6,993 nucleotides of DNA from Dehalococcoidia bacterium (GTDB lineage: Bacteria > Chloroflexota > Dehalococcoidia > UBA2979): positions 1 through 6,993 of the forward strand of contig JALOAM010000157.1 in the NCBI GenBank assembly GCA_023228765.1, written 5' to 3'. The position numbers were made by a program, and so were the translations under genes. Shown one piece after another: positions 1-5,255 of this stretch (within the stretch, counting starts at the first letter, position 1; each line of letters opens with the position of its first letter). The notes beneath the pieces are model-generated. The model was not told the DNA's origin. It did no database searches and saw nothing but the letters and a program-made list of their open reading frames with translations.

Positions 1-423
1 GAACGAGTGCGGCTCCGCGTAGTAGAGCATGAACTTCCCCACCAGCCGCCCGCGGAGGGTCAGGGGGATGAAGGCGCACGCACGGACGCCCTCGCGGTCG
101 AGGACGGGGAGGAGCGATACGAGCTCAGCGTCGGCGCACACGTCCGGTACGAGGACGGGCTGCGGTGCCTCGGCGTCCGCCGGCCACGGCGAATGGCCCT
201 CCACGGCGGCGCGGTACTCGTCGGAGAGTCCGGCCCACGCGCGGAAGCGCATCACACCGGTGGAGTCCAGCAGAAGGATGGAGGAGCGCTCGACGCGGAG
301 GCCTTCGGCGAGGCATTGCAAGGATGCGTCAAAGATCTCGTCGATGGAGTCGGCGGATCCCACCGCCCCAGCGAGGCCGTGAAGTGACTGCAAGGCGCCA
401 AATGCAACGCTCGAAGTAACCAA
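1..423 (-). CDS. GAF-domain signalling protein, N-terminal part (continues beyond window)
   Basis: The minus strand is open from a TGA just above position 483 to the window edge, and about 141 codons read as a GAF domain. Visible pieces, numbered from the proposed start, are an initial helix (LQSLHGLAGAVGSADSIDEI, 11-30), the strand VERSSILLLDSTGVMRFRAW (44-63), a YRAAVEGHSPWP segment (70-81), PVLVPDV (89-95), and the closing strands RACAFIPL and GRLVGKFMLYYAEPHSF (to 141). GAF domains of this type usually open sensor histidine kinases, PAS/GAF sensors or diguanylate cyclases; the output domain lies outside the window, so the function stays open. No ATG exists in this frame upstream of the domain. 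I chose TTG 423, which has a weak GGAAG upstream; GTG 462 and TTG 393 are alternatives. The domain call is secure, the start is not. Confidence 0.85.
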   Translation of the reverse strand, partial: MVTSSVAFGALQSLHGLAGAVGSADSIDEIFDASLQCLAEGLRVERSSILLLDSTGVMRFRAWAGLSDEYRAAVEGHSPWPADAEAPQPVLVPDVCADAELVSLLPVLDREGVRACAFIPLTLRGRLVGKFMLYYAEPHSF

Positions 424-435
424 GGCCGCTCGCTT

Positions 436-466
436 CCGCGTGCGCCGAGCATACCCGCGCACGCGG
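436..466. promoter_or_regulatory. 10-bp GC-rich inverted repeat ahead of the GAF gene
   Basis: CCGCGTGCGC (436-445) and GCGCACGCGG (457-466) are perfect reverse complements around an 11-nt loop. The element lies 13 bp upstream of the proposed TTG start of the leftward GAF gene, so in that transcript it would be a leader hairpin or a DNA operator. There is no T-tract on the minus strand after it, so a classical terminator is unlikely. If translation starts at GTG 462 the hairpin would be inside the coding region. The structure is seen directly; the role is inferred. Confidence 0.5.
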
Positions 467-551
467 GAGAAGACGGTTTCATTTGTATTTCAATGCGCAA
501 ATTGACGTTGCGGCTCGCGAGGGTGGCACGCTGACGCGTTCATCGAGTGGT

Positions 552-596
552 GATCGCATGTCAGAAAGCGCTGATCGCAGATGTGCGATCGCATGT
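552..596. repeat. GATCGCA(TGT) repeat cluster upstream of the GAF gene
   Basis: GATCGCATGT occurs exactly at 552-561 and 587-596. A third, degenerate copy (GATCGCAGATGT) lies at 573-584. The last exact copy forms part of the perfect 10-bp palindrome TGCGATCGCA (584-593). The cluster sits in the noncoding stretch between the end of the AraC-family gene and the GAF gene start, so it could hold binding sites for a regulator of the GAF gene. I find no convincing -35/-10 pair nearby, and no protein gene in 463-674. Confidence 0.45.
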
Positions 597-613
597 TGCA
601 GGAGCAAGCCTGG

Positions 614-634
614 CCTCCTCGACAGCTCGAGAGG
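614..634 (-). terminator. weak stem-loop downstream of the AraC-family gene
   Basis: CCTC-(C)-TCGA (614-622) pairs with TCGAGAGG (627-634), giving an 8-bp stem with one bulged C and a 4-nt loop. It starts about 40 bp past the stop codon of the leftward regulator gene. No T-run follows on the minus strand, so it may stabilise a 3' end or mean nothing; it is the only candidate terminator I see there. Confidence 0.2.
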
Positions 635-674
635 ACGTCGCAGGAAGCGGGAGGTGGCCGATCCGCCCGGCCCG

Positions 675-1658
675 TCAGCCCCCGGGTGGATCGAGTGGGG
701 CATTCAGCGCCAGCGCCCTGCGACGCCATGCCGCCGGGGGTTCCCCGACGTGCCGCCGGAACGCACGGTTGAACGCGGCCTCTGACTCGTACCCCACCGC
801 GGAGGCGATCGTCGCGATCGAGTCACGCGAGTTCAGGAGGAGGTGCGATGCGACCTCCATCCGCCACGCGGCGAGGTAGCGCATCGGCGACCGGGCAAGG
901 GCGTCCGTGAAGCGCTGGCTGAGCATCGACTTCGACGCCCCGACGGCGCTCGCGAGGTCGTCGAGGGACCAGTGGCGCGCGGGCTCCGCATGGAGCAGGG
1001 CGAGGCTTTTGCCGACGACGGGGTCGTTCAGCGCCCCGAGCCAGCCTCGGGCATCCTGCTCCTCGACGTAGCGTTGCACGACCTCGATGAACAGCAGCTC
1101 CGTGAGCCGCTCGACGAGGGCAGAACTGCCGGGGCGGGTCTCCAGCGTCTCGTTGAACGTCCGCTCGAGGGTGGCCGCCACCCACGCAGCACGGTCCGCG
1201 CGCCGGCGGATCACGAGGACCTCCGGCAGGGACTCGATCAGCGGGTTGAAGACGCGACCCTCGGAGCGGAAGAAGCCGCAGACGGCGCCGGCCTCTGCGC
1301 CGTTTCCGCCCCAGCGCAGCGTCGGTGGGGTGCCCTCGATCGCATGGCCGAGCTCGCCGACCGGGATCGCCGGGCGCCCCGGGGTGTCCGTCACGGAGTG
1401 TGGTGCGCCGTGCGGGAGCACGACGATGTCGCCCTCGTCGAGGCAGACCGAGTCTGCACCCTCGATGTCGAACCACATGCGGCCGCGCGTCACCAGGTGA
1501 AAGGGCATCACGTGGGTCGCGTCGGGAGCGTGTGCCTCGAGCACCTCCGCGACGCCCGAGGCGCCGACGGCATACGGCTCGCGCACCTGCACGCGGAAGA
1601 ACATCCCGCCGGACAGGCGGACAGCGCTCAGGACGTCAGAGAGAGTGTCGGTGTTCAT
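675..1658 (-). CDS. AraC-family transcriptional regulator with N-terminal cupin domain
   Basis: The 327-residue product has the layout of cupin-type AraC regulators. An N-terminal effector/cupin region (about 10-150) contains FHLVTRGRMWFDIEG (53-67) and the cupin signature LDEGDIVVLPHGAPHSVTD (73-91). The C-terminal AraC DNA-binding domain has two helix-turn-helix units: SLDDLASAVGASKSMLSQRF (231-250), and SIATIASAVGY leading to EAAFNRAFRRHVGEPPAAWR (280-312), the family signature. Such proteins bind a small molecule through the cupin and bind DNA as direct-repeat half-sites. The ATG at 1658 begins right before recognisable cupin sequence; its Shine-Dalgarno is weak. The gene is transcribed away from the neighbouring flavoprotein, across a 96-bp spacer holding a 21-bp-phased repeat, so it probably controls that gene and itself. 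The effector cannot be inferred. Confidence 0.93.
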   Translation of the reverse strand: MNTDTLSDVLSAVRLSGGMFFRVQVREPYAVGASGVAEVLEAHAPDATHVMPFHLVTRGRMWFDIEGADSVCLDEGDIVVLPHGAPHSVTDTPGRPAIPVGELGHAIEGTPPTLRWGGNGAEAGAVCGFFRSEGRVFNPLIESLPEVLVIRRRADRAAWVAATLERTFNETLETRPGSSALVERLTELLFIEVVQRYVEEQDARGWLGALNDPVVGKSLALLHAEPARHWSLDDLASAVGASKSMLSQRFTDALARSPMRYLAAWRMEVASHLLLNSRDSIATIASAVGYESEAAFNRAFRRHVGEPPAAWRRRALALNAPLDPPGG

Positions 1659-1668
1659 CTCGGACGCT

Positions 1669-1697
1669 CGGTCAAAGACCCCGCGATCGCGGTCAAA
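1669..1697. promoter_or_regulatory. candidate AraC-type operator: 21-bp-phased direct repeat plus palindrome
   Basis: CGGTCAAA occurs at 1669-1676 and again at 1690-1697, exactly 21 bp apart (two helical turns). This spacing is the classical arrangement for the two half-sites of AraC-family dimers. A perfect 12-bp palindrome, CCGCGATCGCGG, occupies 1681-1692 and overlaps the start of the second copy. The first copy lies 10 bp upstream of the regulator's own ATG, so occupancy could also repress the regulator. Read leftward each copy gives TTTGACC, which resembles a -35 box, but no well-spaced -10 follows. The repeat is seen directly; the operator role is inferred. Confidence 0.5.
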
Positions 1698-1723
1698 CGT
1701 CGGCCCGCGAGGTGGCGCATTCT

Positions 1724-1746
1724 ACCGCTCGGGGCGGTGCAAGGAG
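1724..1746 (+). promoter_or_regulatory. ribosome binding site and small leader hairpin of the flavoprotein gene
   Basis: AAGGAG at 1741-1746 is a strong Shine-Dalgarno, 8 nt before the ATG at 1755, and it decides the start of this gene against the much longer upstream-open frame. Just before it, ACCGC (1724-1728) and GCGGT (1734-1738) form a 5-bp stem with a 5-nt loop, ending 2 nt from the Shine-Dalgarno; its significance is unknown. Confidence 0.7.
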
Positions 1747-1754
1747 TGACCAAG

Positions 1755-2930
1755 ATGGACCAGCCAACTGACCGTACGCGCTGGATGCAGGTGATCGAGG
1801 AGATCGGCCCGGGCTTCGCCGAGGGCGTCGAGGAACGCGACCGGGACGACACGTTCATCGCCGACCACTACACGACGTTCCGTGACCGCGGACTGCTCAG
1901 CGCGATGATCCCGGAGTCGCTCGGCGGAGGCGGGGCAACGCACTCGACGGTGGCGGCCGCCCTCCGGCGTCTCGCCTGGTACGACCCGTCCGCCGCGCTC
2001 GCGCTTTCGATGCACCAGCATCTGATCGCGGCGCAGGTGTTCAACCACCTGCAGGGCAAGCCCGCGCCCGTCCTCTCGCGCGTCGCGAACGACCAGGTGG
2101 TCCTCGTCAGCACGGGCGCACGCGACTGGCTCGACTCCAACGGCGAGGTCCGGCGCGTGGACGGCGGCTACGTGGTGAGTGCGCGGAAGGCGTTCGCCTC
2201 CGGCAGCCCGGCGGGCGACATCGCCGTGACGAGCGCTCCGTACCTCGACTCGGAGGTGGGCTGGCAGGTGTTGCACTTCGCCGTCCCCTTCGCGACGGCG
2301 GGTGTGAGCCTGGCCGACGACTGGTACACGCATGGCATGCGCGCGACCGGCTCTCGCACCATCGTGTTCGACGAGGTGTTCGTGCCAGAGGGCGCGATCA
2401 CCCTCCGCCGGCCGAGCGAGGAGTGGGGCCCGTGGCACGTGGTCCTGGCGGTCGCGTTGCCGCTGATCGCGGGTGTCTACGTCGGCATCGCCGAACGTGC
2501 CGCCGAGGTCGCACGCGAGCTCTGCGCGTCGCGAGGCCGGACGAGCACGACGGTACAGTGGTCGGTGGGCGAAATGCAGAGCGCCCTCGTCGTGGCGCGC
2601 GCGTGCCACGATCGCATGGTCGCGCTGACCAACGACCTGGACTTCACGCCCTCGATCGACCTCTCGGACGAGGCTCTGGTGCTGAAGACACAGACGGTGG
2701 AGTCGGCGCGACTCGTCGTGGAGCGCGCCGTCGAGGCGGTGGGCGGCGTGGGCTTCTACCGGAGCGCGGGCCTCGAGCGGTTGCTCCGCGACGTGCGCGC
2801 TGGCGACTACCACCCGTTCCCGGCGAAGGAGCAGCGCCTCCTCACCGGCCGTCGCGCCCTCGGCCTGCCGCCGATCGAGCCCCACGTCGCGGCGACGCCG
2901 TCCGAGGTGCTCGCGCCGGCTCCGGCATGA
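1755..2930 (+). CDS. acyl-CoA dehydrogenase-superfamily flavoprotein lacking the usual catalytic Glu
   Basis: The 391-residue length and three-part layout match the acyl-CoA dehydrogenase fold. The N-terminal helical region includes RGLLSAMIPESLGGGGATHS (45-64). The central beta region includes DGGYVVSARKAFASG (136-150) and the family hallmark DDWYTHGMRATGSRTIVFDE (188-207). The C-terminal helical bundle ends with EAVGGVGFYRSAGLERLLRD (327-346). Family members bind FAD and oxidise acyl thioesters or related substrates. Here the stretch after RD reads VRAGDYHPFPAKEQ, where classical dehydrogenases have YEGT with the catalytic base Glu. That pattern recalls the DszC/HpaB-like branch, which includes flavin monooxygenases and N-hydroxylases, so the reaction is uncertain. 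The ATG at 1755 follows a strong AAGGAG. The open frame extends upstream to 843, but only as antisense of the AraC gene. Divergence from that regulator suggests inducible expression. Confidence 0.88.
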   Translation: MDQPTDRTRWMQVIEEIGPGFAEGVEERDRDDTFIADHYTTFRDRGLLSAMIPESLGGGGATHSTVAAALRRLAWYDPSAALALSMHQHLIAAQVFNHLQGKPAPVLSRVANDQVVLVSTGARDWLDSNGEVRRVDGGYVVSARKAFASGSPAGDIAVTSAPYLDSEVGWQVLHFAVPFATAGVSLADDWYTHGMRATGSRTIVFDEVFVPEGAITLRRPSEEWGPWHVVLAVALPLIAGVYVGIAERAAEVARELCASRGRTSTTVQWSVGEMQSALVVARACHDRMVALTNDLDFTPSIDLSDEALVLKTQTVESARLVVERAVEAVGGVGFYRSAGLERLLRDVRAGDYHPFPAKEQRLLTGRRALGLPPIEPHVAATPSEVLAPAPA

Positions 2931-3003
2931 GATCGGCGAAGAAGCATCGCGTGATCCAACTTCTGACGTAGCGCGGCGTCCCCTGAACCTGAAATACTGG
3001 GGT

Positions 3004-3078
3004 GGGCCCGTAGCTCAGCGGTAGAGCAGTGGACTTTTAATCCATCGGTCGAGAGTTCGATCCTCTCCGGGCTCACCA
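3004..3078 (+). tRNA. tRNA-Lys (anticodon UUU) with encoded CCA
   Basis: The cloverleaf can be drawn in full. Acceptor stem GGGCCCG (3004-3010) pairs with CGGGCTC (3068-3074) with one G-T pair. The D-arm is GCTC/GAGC (3013-3016, 3024-3027). The anticodon arm is GTGGA/TCCAT around CTTTTAA (loop 3034-3040, anticodon TTT at 3036-3038). The T-arm GAGAG/CTCTC (3051-3055, 3063-3067) surrounds TTCGATC. The discriminator is A at 3075 and CCA is encoded at 3076-3078. The antiporter gene follows 27 bp later with no terminator between, so read-through into it is possible. I found no convincing promoter in 2931-3003, which holds no gene. Confidence 0.97.
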
Positions 3079-3105
3079 TCTGCCTCGGCCGCGAGACGCC
3101 AAATC

Positions 3106-4875
3106 GTGGCCGGCATCGGCTTCGGTTCCGGACGCGCGAGAGGGGCGGCGATTCCGCACGATACCGACCTCATCTTGATCCTCAGCGTTGCGTTGCCCCT
3201 GGCGTTCGTCATGGGGTTTATCGCAATGCGGCTCCGGCTCCCGGCGATTGTTGGCTATCTCATCACCGGGATCCTCGTGGGGCCCTTCACGCCGGGGGTG
3301 GAGGCGGACGCGGAGCTGGCGCCGCAGCTGGCCGAGATCGGCGTCATCCTCCTGATGTTCGGCGTCGGGATCCACTTCTCGCTCCGTGACCTGATGGACG
3401 TGCGCAAGGTCGCCATCCCCGGCGCGGTGGTGCAGAGCACGGTCGCTACGCTGCTTGCCGTCGGGATCACTCAGTTGTGGGGCTGGGACGTGCGTTCCGG
3501 CATCGTCGTCGGGTTCGCACTCTCGGTGGCCAGCACCGTGGTGCTGCTCCGTGCGCTGATCGATGCGGACCTGCTGGACACCGCGCACGGGAAGGTCGCA
3601 GTTGGCTGGCTGATCGTGGAGGACCTGTTCACCGTCCTGGCGCTGGTCTTCCTGCCGATGCTGGCGCACGACAGCTCCGGCGACCAGGACATCGCGATGT
3701 CACTCGTGGTCACCATGACCAAGGTGGTTGTGCTGGTCGTCGGGGTCCTCTGGATCGGCGCGAAGCTGGTGCCGCTGCTCCTCGTGCAGGTGTCGCGTAC
3801 GGGATCGCGCGAGCTGTTCACGCTGGCCGTGCTGGCGATCGCGTTCGGCATCGCCTTCGGCTCGGCGCAGTTCTTCGGCGTCTCCATGGCCCTCGGCGCG
3901 TTCCTCGCCGGCCTCGTGATGGGCGACTCTGACCTCAGCCATCGCGCCGCCGAGGAAAACCTGCCGATGCGGAACGCGTTCTCCGTGCTGTTCTTCATCT
4001 CGGTGGGCATGCTGTTCGACCCGGCGATCCTGATCGAGGAGCCGATCGAGCTGGTCCTGGTGGTCGCGATCGTCATGATCGGGAAGCCGCTGGCCGCCTT
4101 CGCGCTGGTCGGCGCCCTCGGGCATCCCGCCCGCACGGGCCTGGTGGTGGGCGCGGGCCTCGCGCAGATCGGGGAGTTCTCGTTCATCCTCGCGGAGATG
4201 GGGCGTGGCCTGGACCTGCTCCCGGACGAGGGCTACAGCCTGATCCTCGCGGCCGCGATCGTCTCGATCACCCTGAACCCCATGGTGTTCCACCTCATCC
4301 CCGTCGCCGAGGCGTTCCTCCGCCGGCGTCGAGGCGAGCCCGAGGACAGCGGGGAGCGGAGTCCGCCCGAGGAGGCGTACCCACCGCCGATGCAGGGGCA
4401 CGTGGTCCTGTGTGGCTACGGGCGCGTCGGCGGGCTGATCGCGGAGGTGCTCGACCGGGCGGGCACTCCGTACATCGTGGTGGAGCGAGACCGAGGGCGT
4501 CTGGAGCCACTGCGCGCGCGAGGCATCCCGGTGGTGCAGGGCGACGCCGTGGAGACCTCCGTGCAGAACCAGCTCTCACTGGCGGACGCGCGCCTCCTGA
4601 TCCTGGCGGTCCCGGACCCGTTCGCGGTGCGCCGGATGGCTGAGGTCGGGCGCGAGCTGCAGCCCGGCCTGCCGATCGTGGCGCGCACGCACAGCGCCGC
4701 GGAGTGGCGGTACCTGGAGGACGGCCGCGTCGACGACACCGTCCTCGCGGAGTACGAGCTGGGCCGGGCGATGGTGCTCCGCGCGTTGCATCACCTCGGA
4801 CTGGAGTGGGACGATCGAAGCGAACCGGGAGTGCTGCCGCTGTATGACGGATCGTCGCCCGCGTCCCTCCAGTGA
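3106..4875 (+). CDS. ybaL: YbaL/KefB-type CPA2 cation:proton antiporter with RCK (TrkA-N) domain
   Basis: The 589-residue protein resembles E. coli YbaL along nearly its whole length. An inner-membrane antiporter domain (about 20-405) has many hydrophobic segments and conserved stretches: VGYLITGILVGPFTPG (49-64), EIGVILLMFGVGIHFSLRDL (77-96), the VGWLIVEDL acidic motif (166-174; E172/D173 likely in ion exchange), TGSRELFTL (232-240), VSMALGAFLAGLV (259-271) and GLAQIGEFSFILAEMG (351-366). A linker leads to a cytoplasmic RCK/TrkA-N Rossmann domain (about 431-550) with GYGRVG (437-442) and an acidic strand end at E460, which suits NAD(H) gating. Family role: K+ or Na+ efflux in exchange for protons. 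GTG 3106 is the only ordinary in-frame start before the first membrane segment. It adds about 15 residues compared with YbaL; an ATT at 3151 behind GAGAGGGG is a less orthodox alternative. The ion is not determined here. Confidence 0.93.
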   Translation: MAGIGFGSGRARGAAIPHDTDLILILSVALPLAFVMGFIAMRLRLPAIVGYLITGILVGPFTPGVEADAELAPQLAEIGVILLMFGVGIHFSLRDLMDVRKVAIPGAVVQSTVATLLAVGITQLWGWDVRSGIVVGFALSVASTVVLLRALIDADLLDTAHGKVAVGWLIVEDLFTVLALVFLPMLAHDSSGDQDIAMSLVVTMTKVVVLVVGVLWIGAKLVPLLLVQVSRTGSRELFTLAVLAIAFGIAFGSAQFFGVSMALGAFLAGLVMGDSDLSHRAAEENLPMRNAFSVLFFISVGMLFDPAILIEEPIELVLVVAIVMIGKPLAAFALVGALGHPARTGLVVGAGLAQIGEFSFILAEMGRGLDLLPDEGYSLILAAAIVSITLNPMVFHLIPVAEAFLRRRRGEPEDSGERSPPEEAYPPPMQGHVVLCGYGRVGGLIAEVLDRAGTPYIVVERDRGRLEPLRARGIPVVQGDAVETSVQNQLSLADARLLILAVPDPFAVRRMAEVGRELQPGLPIVARTHSAAEWRYLEDGRVDDTVLAEYELGRAMVLRALHHLGLEWDDRSEPGVLPLYDGSSPASLQ

Positions 4876-5110
4876 GCCCCCCGCTCCCGCGCCCCTCGAC
4901 GGCGCCCCGCTGGAGGATGATCCGCTCGACCAGGTGATCTCGCTGGCGGAGGCGGCGGAACTCGCAGGCCTCGCGCCGCACACGCTGACGCAGCAGGCGA
5001 AGCGGAACCGCCTCCACGCACGCAAGATCGGCCACACTTGGCTCACGACGCGGTACTGGCTGGACGAGTACCTGCGCGCGCATTCGCACCGGGTGACGCC
5101 GACTCGCTAG
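4844..5110 (+). CDS. small excisionase/MerR-like helix-turn-helix protein (HTH_17 type)
   Basis: The 88-residue product has a Pro/Ala/Asp-rich, probably disordered head (1-30) and a compact winged-HTH-like domain (31-80). That domain reads ISLAEAAELAGLAPHTL (32-48), then QQAKRNRLHARKIGHTWL (50-67) and TTRYWLDEYL (68-77). This is the pattern of HTH_17/excisionase-like DNA-binding domains: helix-turn-helix, basic recognition segment, then a wing with a K-x-G-x-x-W strand. The ATG at 4844 lies inside the antiporter gene and overlaps it by 32 bp in another frame, with GGGAG upstream at slightly long spacing; an internal GTG at 4934 would give only the domain. The overlap points to co-transcription and perhaps coupled translation with the antiporter. 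No integrase or attachment site is nearby, so it is more likely a chromosomal regulator or adaptor than a true excisionase. The target is unknown. Confidence 0.82.
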   Translation: MTDRRPRPSSEPPAPAPLDGAPLEDDPLDQVISLAEAAELAGLAPHTLTQQAKRNRLHARKIGHTWLTTRYWLDEYLRAHSHRVTPTR

Positions 5111-5245
5111 GTGCTGCCCCTCGCCTGACGGCTGCCCATATCTCCCGCGACGCGCTCCAGTGCCGGACTCACGCTCTACCCGAGATTAACCACCCACTTG
5201 TGCCATCTTGACGACACTGGGCGCCGAGCGCGGGTCCGGCCCGAT

Positions 5246-5250
5246 GGGAG
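5246..5250 (+). promoter_or_regulatory. ribosome binding site deciding the GNAT start
   Basis: GGGAG lies 5 nt before the ATG at 5256. The in-frame alternatives, TTG 5208 and ATG 5244, lack a comparable purine-rich site. The upstream spacer 5111-5207 holds no gene, and I see no clear promoter in it; it contains the only AT-richer patch here (GATTAACC, 5184-5191). Confidence 0.6.
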
Positions 5251-5255
5251 CGCAG

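Noticed and set aside
483..785. Plus-strand small ORFs between the GAF and AraC genes
   Set aside because: No ribosome binding site or domain; they run into the 3' end of the AraC gene in antisense and look like high-GC open frames.
843..1754. Upstream extension of the flavoprotein frame, giving a 695-codon ORF
   Set aside because: It is antisense to the well-supported AraC gene, and the flavoprotein has a strong AAGGAG with ATG at 1755.
1722..2885. Long minus-strand ORF (387 codons) opposite the flavoprotein
   Set aside because: Arg/His/Glu-rich shadow translation of a GC-rich gene with no domain pattern; the plus strand is clearly coding.
2963..2998. CTGACG ... AATACT as a tRNA promoter
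   Set aside because: The spacing of 24 bp is too long and the -10-like box ends only 5 bp before the mature tRNA.
3056..5110. tRNA-Lys as an integration site with the HTH protein as excisionase of an integrated element
   Set aside because: No integrase is present, no repeated copy of the tRNA 3' end was found, and the antiporter between them is a core-type gene with matching composition.
5208..5236. TTGACG at 5208-5213 as a -35 promoter box for the GNAT gene
   Set aside because: No plausible -10 lies 16-18 bp downstream (CGGGTC at the expected place).
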